Assembly (NCBI GenBank): GCA_965116465.1
Contig: OZ220687.1
Span: 496,001-560,000, forward strand
Source of the DNA: VXNF01 sp965116465
GTDB taxonomy: Bacteria; Actinomycetota; Acidimicrobiia; Acidimicrobiales; CATQHL01
Direction of reading: 5' to 3'
DNA length: 64,000 bases
Shown here: positions 41,911 to 50,786 of the stretch, in pieces
How the letters are laid out: every line of letters begins with the position of its first letter
Numbering within the stretch: the stretch's first letter is position 1
The notes under the pieces: model-generated
Seen by the model: only the letters and a program-made list of their open reading frames with translations
Databases searched by the model: none
Told to the model about the DNA's origin: nothing
Made by a program: the position numbers and the translations under genes

Positions 41911-43281
41911 CTAGAGGGCGAGATCGGGAACGGCGTCGTGATGGTCCGTCTCGGCCTGGAAGGCCTCACCGAGCGCCGCGAGGGTGTGCTCCGACAGAGG
42001 CGGTCCGATCAGCTGGAACCCGATAGGTAAGCCATCGGCCGCAAACCCGCCGGGCAAGGCCACCGCCGGGACGCCGGCGCCGTTCACGGGGAACGTGAAC
42101 TGCGCCGTGGCAGGAATGAGTGGAACGCCATCGATGTCGCTGCAGCCGTGCGGGAGCGGTTGGTTGGGATTGATCGGTGCGATCACGACGTCCACGCCCT
42201 GCTCCTCGAAGACATCCAGGTAGGAACGCTCGAAACCGGTTCGGCCTGCCTGCGCCGCGGCGAACGCGGTCCCCGGCAAAGCGGCGCCGCCCTCGAGGAA
42301 GGACCGGACCTCGTCGCCCAAGAGATCCCCTTGCGTGGAACGGACCTCCTCGAGGAGGGCCGCCGACTCCACGAAGACGACCGTCGCTCCGAGGTCGAAG
42401 TGCTCGGCGAAGTTCGGCAGGCGCACCGTGCGGACGTCTGCGACGATCGAGCCGATGACGTCGATGGCCTCCTCCATCACGGCTCGCACTTCCGGGTCGG
42501 TTCTGAACCCGTCGAAGAAGGACTCGTCCGGAACTCCCAACCTCAGCGCCTGCGGTGCTGCGGGCTGAACGAATCGGGCCTTCGAGGAGAACGGGTCCGC
42601 CGGCGAGAATCCGGCGACCACGTCGAGCAGTAGGCGGCAATCGGCCGCGGTCCTCGCCATCGGACCCACCGTGTCGTAGGTCCAGGAGATCAGGTGAACG
42701 CCGTCACGCGGGACGGCGCCGCGTGTGGTCTTGATCGCGGTCGTTCCGCAGTAGTTGGACGGGATGCGCACCGAGCCGCCCGTGTCGGTTCCCAACGCGC
42801 CGAAGAACTGTCGTGCGGCGAGGCCGGCGGCGTTGCCTCCGGATGATCCTCCTGTCATTCGGCCTGTGTCCCAGGGGTTCCGCGAGGCCGGGCATGAGAC
42901 CCCGAGGGCCAGTTCGTGGGTGTTCGTCTTGCCGATTATCACCGCTCCTGCCGCCCTGAGGCGGCTCACAACGGTGGCGTCCCGGTCGGGGATGAAACCT
43001 TGGAGTGATCGGCAGTTGGCCTCGGTCGCCACACCGGCGGTGTAGAAGAGGTCCTTCAGGGCGATCGGCACGCCGTGCAGGGGGCCGATCGGCTCGCCTG
43101 CATCGAGTTCCCGTGCGGCCCGCTGTGCTGCGTCGGCCTGCAGCGACGCGAACGACCCGATGAGGCCGTCGGTGGCCTCGATGCGGGCCAGGCACGCCTC
43201 CACCAAGGCCCGTGACGTGGTCCGTCCCGATCGAACGGCAGCAGCGGCCTCGGTCAGTGTCAGTGTCAGCAGGTCGTCCAT
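41911..43281 (-). CDS. Amidase-signature hydrolase
   Basis: The product has 456 residues. The Ser-cisSer-Lys triad is visible: Lys in VPIALKDLFYTAG (near 73), cis-Ser in MTGGSSGGNAAGLAAR (near 148) and the nucleophile Ser in GTDTGGSVRIPSNYCG (near 172). This family cleaves carboxamides, ureas such as allophanate, and nitrile-derived amides. It sits 12 bases downstream of the LivF-like ATPase gene and in one run with a transporter whose ATPase and binding protein resemble the urea/amide type, so the imported ligand is probably an amide. The exact substrate is unknown. Confidence 0.92.
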   Translation of the reverse strand: MDDLLTLTLTEAAAAVRSGRTTSRALVEACLARIEATDGLIGSFASLQADAAQRAARELDAGEPIGPLHGVPIALKDLFYTAGVATEANCRSLQGFIPDRDATVVSRLRAAGAVIIGKTNTHELALGVSCPASRNPWDTGRMTGGSSGGNAAGLAARQFFGALGTDTGGSVRIPSNYCGTTAIKTTRGAVPRDGVHLISWTYDTVGPMARTAADCRLLLDVVAGFSPADPFSSKARFVQPAAPQALRLGVPDESFFDGFRTDPEVRAVMEEAIDVIGSIVADVRTVRLPNFAEHFDLGATVVFVESAALLEEVRSTQGDLLGDEVRSFLEGGAALPGTAFAAAQAGRTGFERSYLDVFEEQGVDVVIAPINPNQPLPHGCSDIDGVPLIPATAQFTFPVNGAGVPAVALPGGFAADGLPIGFQLIGPPLSEHTLAALGEAFQAETDHHDAVPDLAL

Positions 43282-43293
43282 GGCTGCTACCCC

Positions 43294-43980
43294 TCAGATC
43301 ACGAGTCGTTTGGCGATGCGGTCGTGTATGTGGTCGTCGCCGGCGCGGCCTTCCTCGACGACCTCGCCCTTCTCGAGGACCACGAACCGGTCGGCAAGGC
43401 GTTCGGCCAGCGCCAGGTGTTGCTCGACCAGCAGGACACCCGATCCCTGCTCGCGGGCGCTCGCGATGTGCCGGCCGAGCAGGTCGACGTTCGACGGCTG
43501 AAGGCCTTCGGAGGGCTCGTCCATGAGGATCAGCGGTGCGGCCGAGACGATCGCACACGCTGCCGCAAGCATCTTCTGCTCCCCGCCTGACAGAGTTCCG
43601 GCGCGTTGGGTTCCCCGCCCTGACAACGAGTCGGGGAACTTGTCGAGGACCTGGTGGTGCACGGAGGGCGCGAACCCCCCGAGCCGGAGGTTGTCCCCGA
43701 CGGTGAGTTCCCGGAACAGCGCCCGCTCCTGGTAGGTGGCGCGCAGCCCTGCACGCACTCGGTGGGAGGGAGGTCGCCGGGTCACGTCGACGCCGTCGAG
43801 GAGCACCTGCCCACCGGTGGCGGGGAGGACACCCATCAGCGCCTTCACGAGCGTCGTCTTACCGACCCCGTTGCGGCCGACGATCGCCACGATCTCGCTC
43901 GATTCCACGGCCAGCGAGATGCCGTGGAGCACCGGCACCGCGTCGTAGCCCGCGCAGAGGTCCCGCGCTTCGAGGCGCAT
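43294..43980 (-). CDS. Liv/Urt-type ABC ATPase (second, LivF/UrtE-like)
   Basis: The product has 228 residues from ATG 43980, which shares one base with the stop of the fused permease-ATPase gene; the longer open frame is shadow. Walker A is GRNGVGKTTL (near 36), the Q-loop segment YQERALFRELTVGDNL, signature LSGGEQKMLAAACAI and Walker B PLILMDEPSEGLQPS with switch His in VEQHLALAE. LivF and UrtE share this pattern. It pairs with the ATPase domain of the upstream fusion protein. Confidence 0.9.
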   Translation of the reverse strand: MRLEARDLCAGYDAVPVLHGISLAVESSEIVAIVGRNGVGKTTLVKALMGVLPATGGQVLLDGVDVTRRPPSHRVRAGLRATYQERALFRELTVGDNLRLGGFAPSVHHQVLDKFPDSLSGRGTQRAGTLSGGEQKMLAAACAIVSAAPLILMDEPSEGLQPSNVDLLGRHIASAREQGSGVLLVEQHLALAERLADRFVVLEKGEVVEEGRAGDDHIHDRIAKRLVI

Positions 43981-45719
43981 CAGCCCTCCACCCCGAGATA
44001 CACGGCGCGCACGTCGCGGTTCGCCTCGATCTCCGCCACCGTGCCGTCGGCGAGAAGCCGGCCTCGCGCCAGCACCGTCACGCGGTCGGCGACGGCACGG
44101 ATGAAGGCCATGTCGTGTTCGACGATGAGGATGGGCAGCGAGAACCGGGTGTGCAGTTCCCGCAGCAGGGTGGCCGCCCGGATGCTCTCGGCGGCGGTCA
44201 TACCGGCCGTCGGCTCGTCGAGCAGGAGCACCCGGCACGTGCCGGCGAGTGCCATGGCGATCTCCAGCCACTGCTTCTCCCCATGCGAGAGGTCGCCTGC
44301 GGGAGTGGCGTGACGATCCGCCAGACCGGTGGAGTTCAGCACCTGCAGTGCGCCCGTCGAGACGTCGGCCACCCACGGCGACCGGGTCAGTTCCCACGGC
44401 GACGGGCGGATGACCCATGCTGCCAGGGCGACGTTCTCGGCGACGGAGAGCGACTGGATGATCTGCGGTGCCTGGAACTTTCGGCTGACACCGCGGCGCG
44501 CGAATTCCCATGCGGCGTTACCGGTGTAGTCCTGGCCGAACAGAGCGACCGCTCCGCCCTGGTGCTGCTGCTGCCCGCTGAGGATGTCCAGGAGGGTGGA
44601 CTTGCCGGCACCGTTCGGTCCGATGAGGCAGCGCAGTTCGGCCGCGTCGATCTCCAGCGAGACGTCCTGGAGAGCGTTGAACGATCCGTAGCTCTTGTCG
44701 ATCTCAGCGGCTTGCATGACTGCGTTCCCGGCTTGCTCCCGGCGGTTCTCCCCGCGTTCGCGAATCTGGGGGAGCCGCCGTCGCCTGGATGCACGCCCGG
44801 CTACCCGTGCGACGGAAGGGACCAGCCCGTCGGGCACGAACAGGACCGCCGCCACGAAGATCACTCCCGTCCCCAGCACCCAATACTGGAGCCAGACGTC
44901 GGCCAACGCGGCTGATGCGAAGTTGATCAGCAGGGTCCCGACGACGGGTCCGATGACCACGCTGCGGCCACCGATGAGGGTCCAGAGCACGACGTTGGTG
45001 GCGAGCGTGAACCCGAAGATTCCCGGTGACACGAAACCCGTGCGGTGCACGTACAGGGCGCCGGCGACGCCGGCCAGCGCCCCGCCGACACTGAACACCC
45101 AGATCTTGATGGCGATGGTGTTGTAGCCGAGCGCCTCGGTGCGGCGCTCGTTGTCCCGGATGCCGACCAGGACGGCCCCGATCGGCCGCGACAGGAGCAG
45201 GGCGACACCTGCGATGATCACCACCGCGGCGACGGTGATCGTGAAGTTCTGCCAGGTCTCCGACAGAGTCGACCCGAAGGCGCCGAGCCGGGGCACATTC
45301 GTGAGTCCGTTGAACCCGCCGGTCACGTCACGCCACTGCTGGGCGATCTGCTCGAAGGTCAACGACAGCATGAGGGTCAGCAGTCCGATCACCACGAGTC
45401 CGAGCCGGCGGCGGAACGCGATCACCGCCACGATCGCCGAGATGGCCGCGCCGGCGGCCGCCGAGGCGATCAACGCAGCCACCGACAGCGACGGCGCTGC
45501 GGTGGTGATCCGGGCGGTGAGGTAGGCGGCGAGGCCGAACGGGAGCAGCTGCCCCAACGACAGGATCCCCGCGTACCCCCACACCAGGCCGAGGCTCACC
45601 GCCAGCACGGCGAGACTGAGGAACAGCGAGAGCTGCCCGGCTCGGAAGTCGCCGAGAAGGAGGCTGGCGATGGCCGCGGCGCCGAGAGTCGGCGCGAAGT
45701 AGACCAGTCCCCGCCTCAT
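43980..45719 (-). CDS. Liv/Urt-type ABC transporter: permease fused to UrtD-like ATPase
   Basis: The product has 579 residues from ATG 45719 (ATGA overlap with livH). Residues about 5-310 are a LivM-type permease (YAGILSLGQLLPFGLAAYLT, IGGRSVVIGPVVGT). Residues about 335-579 are an ATPase with Walker A GPNGAGKSTL, the unusual signature LSHGEKQWLEIAMALAG and Walker B VLLLDEPTAGMT. LSHGxKQWLEI is the form I know from urea-transport UrtD rather than from LivG. The end reads VRAVYLGVEG. Together with the adjacent amidase this suggests uptake of urea-like or amide compounds. Fusion of permease and ATPase repeats the design at 24449-26341. Confidence 0.9.
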   Translation of the reverse strand: MRRGLVYFAPTLGAAAIASLLLGDFRAGQLSLFLSLAVLAVSLGLVWGYAGILSLGQLLPFGLAAYLTARITTAAPSLSVAALIASAAAGAAISAIVAVIAFRRRLGLVVIGLLTLMLSLTFEQIAQQWRDVTGGFNGLTNVPRLGAFGSTLSETWQNFTITVAAVVIIAGVALLLSRPIGAVLVGIRDNERRTEALGYNTIAIKIWVFSVGGALAGVAGALYVHRTGFVSPGIFGFTLATNVVLWTLIGGRSVVIGPVVGTLLINFASAALADVWLQYWVLGTGVIFVAAVLFVPDGLVPSVARVAGRASRRRRLPQIRERGENRREQAGNAVMQAAEIDKSYGSFNALQDVSLEIDAAELRCLIGPNGAGKSTLLDILSGQQQHQGGAVALFGQDYTGNAAWEFARRGVSRKFQAPQIIQSLSVAENVALAAWVIRPSPWELTRSPWVADVSTGALQVLNSTGLADRHATPAGDLSHGEKQWLEIAMALAGTCRVLLLDEPTAGMTAAESIRAATLLRELHTRFSLPILIVEHDMAFIRAVADRVTVLARGRLLADGTVAEIEANRDVRAVYLGVEG

Positions 45720-46606
45720 GCGGTCGCTCCGGCGACCGAGGAGCGGCGCATCTGCAGCATGACGACCGCCAGGACCAGCGACGCGATGAGCGCCCAGACG
45801 GCGTCGTAGTAGTGGATGAGCGTGGTCTGCACGACCGCGACGACCAAGGCACCCACGAGGACACCCCACAGCCGGCTGAATCCGCCGACGATCACGACGA
45901 GGAACGCGCTCGGGAGGTAGGACAGCCCGAGGTTCGGCTCGACCGCCCCGAGCGGCGCCACGAGCGCTCCGGCCACCCCCGCCGAAGCGGCGCCGAGGCC
46001 GAACGCCAGCACGTTGGTGACGCCGGTGCGAATGCCCGCCGACTCGGCCAGGTCGCGGTCGGCGACGATCGCCCGCACGACCAGGCCGAACTTGGAACGC
46101 GTGAAGCCGAGGAGGGTCACGATCACGGTCCCGAGCGCGACGGCGACGAGGATGTACCTGTAGGTGGGGAACAGAACTCCCAGCGCTTCGGTCGCGCCGG
46201 GTACGGGGTTCGACACGCTCCGGAAGTCCTTCGAGAAGACGAGTTCCGCCAGTTGGCGGAGCACGATCGACAGCCCGAACGTGGCGAGGATGGTGAGTTC
46301 GGGCTTCCTGTAGATGCGACGGATCAAGATGACCTCGATCACCGCGCCGAGGACGAACAGCACCCCGGCCGCCAGCGGAACGGAGACCCAGTGGCTCCAA
46401 CCGGTCTCGTGCACCACGAACGCCACGTAGGCGCCAACCATGATGAATTCCCCGTGAGCCAGGTTGATGACGCCCATCAGGCCGAAGGTGATGCCCAGCC
46501 CGAGTGCCACGATCGCCAGGGTCGCGAAGAGGCTCAGGCCGTTCAGAAGCTCGAGTGTGAGTGCGTTCAGCCGGCGCCTCCACGTCGTATCAGTATTTCG
46601 TGACAT
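45716..46606 (-). CDS. livH: Liv/Urt-type ABC permease (LivH-like)
   Basis: The product has 296 residues from ATG 46606; a TTG at 46633 in the same frame is a weaker choice and no clear ribosome site marks either. LivH hallmarks are LLNGLSLFATLAIVALGLGI, MGVINLAHGEFIMVGAYVAF, NPVPGATEALG and GGFSRLWGVLVGALVVAVVQ. Many membrane spans are visible. It begins 14 bases after the stop of the upstream hydrolase-fold gene and overlaps the fused permease-ATPase by 4 bases, so it is probably transcribed with both. Confidence 0.9.
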   Translation of the reverse strand: MSRNTDTTWRRRLNALTLELLNGLSLFATLAIVALGLGITFGLMGVINLAHGEFIMVGAYVAFVVHETGWSHWVSVPLAAGVLFVLGAVIEVILIRRIYRKPELTILATFGLSIVLRQLAELVFSKDFRSVSNPVPGATEALGVLFPTYRYILVAVALGTVIVTLLGFTRSKFGLVVRAIVADRDLAESAGIRTGVTNVLAFGLGAASAGVAGALVAPLGAVEPNLGLSYLPSAFLVVIVGGFSRLWGVLVGALVVAVVQTTLIHYYDAVWALIASLVLAVVMLQMRRSSVAGATA

Positions 46607-46619
46607 GTTGGCATGATGG

Positions 46620-47498
46620 CTATCGATCGTCAAAGGAGGGGTAGGCGTGCTCGTGCCGCTCCATCACCGCCAGCAGCACCGCCGCGAAGTCCGCCGCCGT
46701 TGCCTCCAGCGGCACCCTGCCGCCCGCGATCACCTCGACCTGATCCGCATCGAGACGCTCCGCGAGCACCCTGGTGTGGATGCGGGCGAACGGATCCTCG
46801 GCGTGTTCGACGATGGTGACGGGGCAGCGGAGGCGGGGCGTTGCCAGCTCCATCGCGTAGCGGCCCACGGCAAGGTGACCTTCGGCAGGGTCAGCGGCGC
46901 GCAGGGCGTCCCGCACGAATCGCGTCAACTGGTCAGTGTTCCCGCCGTAGAAGGGGGCCCGCTGCTCCCAGAGCGCCAGGAGATGCGACCCGTCGAGCTG
47001 CGGTTCCATGGAGTCGATCGGGACCTTGCGGGCGCGCCGAGTCCGCTCCTCCTCGTCAATCCAGGGCGTGGAGGACAGCACGAGGCTCCTGACGAGACCC
47101 TGACGGCGGGCCGCGAGCTCCACCGCGACCACGCCTCCGGTGTGATGCCCGCAGACGGCGACAGGACCGTCCGCCGCCTGCTCGATCACAGCTGCGGCAG
47201 CGGACGCGTAGTTCTCGATGGAAGGACCCTCCGGATGCGGGTCGGAGGATCCCATTCCTGGCAGATCGATCGCCACCAGATGGAGGCGATCCGCCAGGAT
47301 CATCATCACCTCCTCGAACTCGTCCCAGCTGCGCGGCGTCTGATGCAGCAACACGACGGTGGGGCCGTGTCCGACCTCGGCGACGTGGATCTGCCCCGAT
47401 GGGCCGTCCAGATAGCGCCGGCGGAGGTGGACCGTTCGCGCTGTGGTAGGCGCCACGCGCGGCGGGTCGGCCTTGCCGGTTCGCGCCGGGCCGGTCAC
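46620..47498 (-). CDS. Alpha/beta-hydrolase-fold protein with altered catalytic triad
   Basis: The product has 292 residues from GTG 47498 (GTGA overlap with the next hydrolase). The fold is clear: VVLLHQTPRSWDEFEEVM, AIDLPGMGSSDPH and an elbow AVCGHHTGGVVAVELA. The elbow has His where the nucleophile Ser belongs (GHHTGG for GxSxG). Near the C-terminus the motif AGGRVPLEATAADFA has Arg where the catalytic His normally stands (GGHFPxEExPE). It therefore lacks two of three triad residues. I recall HTG-type elbows in some other uncharacterised hydrolase-fold proteins, so this may be a defined subfamily. It is linked to the extradiol dioxygenase and could be a binding protein or use other chemistry. 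Confidence 0.85.
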   Translation of the reverse strand: MTGPARTGKADPPRVAPTTARTVHLRRRYLDGPSGQIHVAEVGHGPTVVLLHQTPRSWDEFEEVMMILADRLHLVAIDLPGMGSSDPHPEGPSIENYASAAAAVIEQAADGPVAVCGHHTGGVVAVELAARRQGLVRSLVLSSTPWIDEEERTRRARKVPIDSMEPQLDGSHLLALWEQRAPFYGGNTDQLTRFVRDALRAADPAEGHLAVGRYAMELATPRLRCPVTIVEHAEDPFARIHTRVLAERLDADQVEVIAGGRVPLEATAADFAAVLLAVMERHEHAYPSFDDR

Positions 47499-48349
47499 TG
47501 GTTCGATGAGATGAAGTCGATGCTGAGCCGGTTGAACTCCTCGGCGTGCTCGTGCTGGGGCCAGTGCCCGCAGTTGTTGAAGATCCGCAGCTCGGACCCG
47601 GACACGTTCTCCTGCATGGCACGGGCCTCGGGCACGTCGCCGAAGGGGTTCTGGCTGCCCCACACGATCAACGTCGGCGCGGCTATGCGCTGGAGCCGGT
47701 CAGGCCGCATGAGGTTGCGCTGCCTGATCTCCATCTCCTGCAGGCACAGGAGGTTGTGGAGGTTCGCCTGGAACTCGGGTCGGTGGTAGATGCGGTAGCG
47801 GATCTCGACGAGTTCCTCGGAGACGTCGCGCTCGCCGTCGTACATGAGGAGATGCAGGCGATCACGGGTGAGAGCGATGTCGTCGGCGAGTGCGGCCCTG
47901 GTCGTGGTGGCTTTGATGCGCTCCATCACCTCGGGGTTGGCCTTGGTACCGCCCGCGGCGACCAGTTGCAGGGTGCGGACTCGCTCCGGTCGCTCGCCGG
48001 CCAGCCATCCGGCGGTCCAGCCTCCCAGCGACTCGCCCACGAGGTTGGCGCGGTCGATTCCCATTGCGTCGAGGTAGCCGACGAGGTGATCGACGTAGCG
48101 GGGGATCTCATAGGGGTAGTCGGGCTTGCCGGTGTACCCGTGGCCGAGGGCGTCGATGGCGTGGCAGCGCAGGCCGGCCTCGACGTGGGGGACGAAGTTC
48201 CGCGAGAAGGCTTCGAGGTGGCCGCTGGTTCCGTGAAGGAATACCACGTCGGGGCCTTCGCCTGCGATCAGCGCCCGGGTCGGCACGCCGGCCGCCTCGA
48301 CGGTTCGCACTGCGAAGTCGATGCCGGTGAGGTCGGTCCAGATTGTCAT
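47495..48349 (-). CDS. Alpha/beta hydrolase, meta-cleavage-product hydrolase type
   Basis: The product has 284 residues from ATG 48349, with a strong AGGAGGG seven bases upstream. It has FLHGTSGHLEAFSRNF (oxyanion), DALGHGYTGKPDYPYE, nucleophile elbow GESLGGWTAGW, acid region IVWGSQNPFGDVPE and catalytic His in NCGHWPQHEHAEEF, the pattern of MhpC/BphD-like C-C hydrolases. Its ATG overlaps the stop of the class III extradiol dioxygenase, so it most likely hydrolyses that ring-cleavage product. This is one of the best substrate-to-partner links in the block. Confidence 0.9.
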   Translation of the reverse strand: MTIWTDLTGIDFAVRTVEAAGVPTRALIAGEGPDVVFLHGTSGHLEAFSRNFVPHVEAGLRCHAIDALGHGYTGKPDYPYEIPRYVDHLVGYLDAMGIDRANLVGESLGGWTAGWLAGERPERVRTLQLVAAGGTKANPEVMERIKATTTRAALADDIALTRDRLHLLMYDGERDVSEELVEIRYRIYHRPEFQANLHNLLCLQEMEIRQRNLMRPDRLQRIAAPTLIVWGSQNPFGDVPEARAMQENVSGSELRIFNNCGHWPQHEHAEEFNRLSIDFISSNQ

Positions 48350-49365
48350 GGTCGCCCTCCTGGGGGGTCGATGGTTTGGTCTGGGTGGTCGGGCGGATGA
48401 GACCGGCGTCCGGGACGCGCCGTGGGCGCGGCATCTGCCGGCGTGAAGGTGGCCACGGCCATGCCTGTCAGCCACTCGGGCATCGCCGAGTAGGCGAGCA
48501 CCTCGCCCGCTGTGGCGCCGACCGCGGCGCACATGGCGAGCCAGGCTCTGATCTCGTTGCCGCCGTTGCCCGCGGCGGCAACGAGATCCTGGTTGTCGAG
48601 GCGCTGCGCCAGCGCCATGTGTTCGCCCGAAGCCACCGCCGCGAGGAACTCCTCGTCGAAGTGAGTGTCGATGGTTGGGGACGCGCTGAGGATGATCCGG
48701 CGCCTGCGTTGCTCGTTCTCGGCCCAGTCGGACTTTCCGTGGCGCCACGACTCGACCAGGAACCGATCGTCGTCGGAATCCGGCGCTGCCCAGTCGGGGA
48801 ACGGCAGGGCGTGGCTCAGGCCGCCCGTGCCGATCACCCCGACCCGCCGGTTGCCGGGCAACCGGCGGACCGCCGATCCGAGTGAGAGTCCGAACGCGCA
48901 GGTCCGCACCGGCGTCGGCAATGGCGGCGCGAAGCAGTTGACCACGATCGGCACGATGGGGACGTTCGGGGGCACGACGTACTGGATGGCGTGGCTGATG
49001 CCGTGGTCTATGAGCAGTTCGGCGGAGAACGCAGTGTCGAACCCGCTCCCGACGAGGTGCTCGCAAAGCGCCAGAGCGGCGGCAGGATCGCTGTGCTGTG
49101 GGCCAGCGGGGGTTCCGTGCTCGCCCGCCGCGATCACCTCGCCGACCCCGATTGTGAAGGCCGGCATGAGATCGAGGCCGATGCCGCGGAAGTGGTTGGA
49201 GCCGATGATCAGGACGAGGTCGGGCGATTCCCGTTCGAGCCGGCTGCGCGCCTCCCCAAGCGCGTCGCGGAACCGGTGGGCGCGGCCGAGGTGCTCCACC
49301 TCGTGCCAGCGGGTGTTCATCAGCGTGGTGTGGGACGCGCCCACGCCGAGCACGACCCGGCTCAT
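48346..49365 (-). CDS. Class III extradiol ring-cleavage dioxygenase (LigB/MhpB-like)
   Basis: This 339-residue non-heme iron enzyme should cleave a catecholic ring next to its hydroxyls. The ligand pattern fits LigB: His12 in GVGASHTTL, His58 in GSNHFRGIG, the acid-base His in GGLSHALPFP (near 184) and the metal Glu in GNGGNEIRAW (near 270). The segment LDLMPAFTIGVGEV recalls MhpB. The last 30 residues are Pro-rich and probably disordered. It overlaps its downstream hydrolase and upstream M20-fold neighbour by 4 bases each. The substrate must be dihydroxylated, which the upstream Rieske oxygenase or molybdenum hydroxylase could help supply. Confidence 0.92.
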   Translation of the reverse strand: MSRVVLGVGASHTTLMNTRWHEVEHLGRAHRFRDALGEARSRLERESPDLVLIIGSNHFRGIGLDLMPAFTIGVGEVIAAGEHGTPAGPQHSDPAAALALCEHLVGSGFDTAFSAELLIDHGISHAIQYVVPPNVPIVPIVVNCFAPPLPTPVRTCAFGLSLGSAVRRLPGNRRVGVIGTGGLSHALPFPDWAAPDSDDDRFLVESWRHGKSDWAENEQRRRRIILSASPTIDTHFDEEFLAAVASGEHMALAQRLDNQDLVAAAGNGGNEIRAWLAMCAAVGATAGEVLAYSAMPEWLTGMAVATFTPADAAPTARPGRRSHPPDHPDQTIDPPGGRP

Positions 49366-50624
49366 CGGGCGCCCTGCAGGTATTCGAACGCGGTCCGGAT
49401 GAGGTGTCGCGAGAGCGCCACCTGGTCATCGGGGTTGACGGCGTTCATCCCGTACTGGAAGTCGACATCGACGCCGGGCGCGGCGACCTTGGGGAGACCG
49501 ACTCTCGCTGTGGGCACGCCGTTCTGCCGGAGGATGTTGGCGTCGGTCGCTCCCGAGAGGCCCCGCAGGGCCTGGTGGGCGCGACCGGTCTCGGCCTCCC
49601 ACGCCCTGATCGCGGCCTGCACGATCGGCTCTGACGGGTCGGTGCAGCTGCCGCCGACGGCGAGTGTGCGCGTCACGCTGGCTGACGCGCCGATGGCGGC
49701 CGCCCAATGGTCGACGCGCTCGGAGAGGGCTTGCTGGGCACGGTCCGCGGCAACGCCGGGCGGGAGACGAAGGTCGACTGTGAACTCGCAGGCGTCCGCG
49801 GTGAACGCCGTGGCGCGGGCTTCGCCCCCGCTGACCGAGGCGACGATGCCCTGGGGCCGGTTGAACTCGTCGGCGAGCGTCTCGGCCCACTCGTCGATCC
49901 AGGTCTCCACCTCGAGGATCAATTCCGCGGCGTCGGCGATGGCGTTGCGGTAGGCGAGCAGGTGGCGGCTGCCCACGTAGGTGTGGGTCCCCGCGACGCG
50001 CACGGTGAACCAGGCCAGGCCGACCTCGGTCCAGGAGACCGACCAACCGGACTTGGCAATCATCGCGGCGTCGGGATCGACGGCGTCGAGGAGCGCGGTG
50101 CAGCCCGCGCCGTGCCCGTCCAGCAGGTCCGGGGCGCGCCGATTGACCGGCATTCCGAGACAGCCGAATCCGGCGATGATTCGCCCGGGCAGGTCGGCTG
50201 CGACGGTGGCGAGTGCCTCGGTGGCCATCATCACGCACGCCGCGTGCCCCTTCGGGTTGTGGGCGCCGAGGCCGACGAGCCACCCGCGCTCCGTGCGCAG
50301 CTTCGCTTCCATGTCCGGGCGAAATCCGGAACCGACGAGCGCGCCGTCCTCCGCGGCGTCTCCCGACGTGATGGTGTCGATCGGCGAGTACAGCAGCAGT
50401 GACGGTCCCCGCCGGGGAGACCCGAGCGTGCCCCAGGCGTTGGCTGCGTCGGCATCGAGCCACTGCTCGTGGGCCTCCACGCCGGCGGCGCCGAGCGTCT
50501 CGGCAATCCGCCCTGCGAGGGCGCCCTCGCACCCGGTCGGCGAGGCGGTGCGGACCAGCATCTCGGTCAGGTCGGCCAGACGCGAGACGGACACGCCGGC
50601 GAGGGCCGCCTCGAGCGCGCTCAT
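49362..50624 (-). CDS. M20-fold protein lacking the usual metal ligands
   Basis: The protein has 420 residues with the length and layout of M20 peptidases, including a lid domain (residues about 190-310) and GATDANILRQNGVPTARVG near the end. The metal and catalytic sites are altered: the HxDT motif reads YSPIDTI (His to Ser), the bridging-Asp motif reads GAHNPKGHAA (Asp to Asn), the EExG catalytic pair reads GCLGMPVN, and the C-terminal His motif reads MNAVNPDDQ. It may be a pseudoenzyme, a binding protein, or an enzyme with other chemistry. Compare the intact M20 enzyme at 11717-12904. It overlaps the dioxygenase gene by 4 bases, so their activities are probably tied. Confidence 0.85.
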   Translation of the reverse strand: MSALEAALAGVSVSRLADLTEMLVRTASPTGCEGALAGRIAETLGAAGVEAHEQWLDADAANAWGTLGSPRRGPSLLLYSPIDTITSGDAAEDGALVGSGFRPDMEAKLRTERGWLVGLGAHNPKGHAACVMMATEALATVAADLPGRIIAGFGCLGMPVNRRAPDLLDGHGAGCTALLDAVDPDAAMIAKSGWSVSWTEVGLAWFTVRVAGTHTYVGSRHLLAYRNAIADAAELILEVETWIDEWAETLADEFNRPQGIVASVSGGEARATAFTADACEFTVDLRLPPGVAADRAQQALSERVDHWAAAIGASASVTRTLAVGGSCTDPSEPIVQAAIRAWEAETGRAHQALRGLSGATDANILRQNGVPTARVGLPKVAAPGVDVDFQYGMNAVNPDDQVALSRHLIRTAFEYLQGAR

Positions 50625-50786
50625 CGCACCCCGGGCGGGCGAACTGAACCGATCCAGGTGCCTGTGGTCCTGGTGAGCAGGCGCACGAGCGCTCTTTTGA
50701 TCCAGGAGATGGCCCTCACCGGCGGTCCGCCGTCACCGGTGCGCGCCCGGCCGGCACGCATTGTCCCCGGAGCCCGTCGGCGCCAC

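Noticed and set aside
46606..46633. TTGACG-N17-CAACAT promoter before livH
   Set aside because: The -35 lies in the end of the upstream gene, livH starts only 14 bases after that gene and its ATG would lie in the -10. Co-transcription is simpler.
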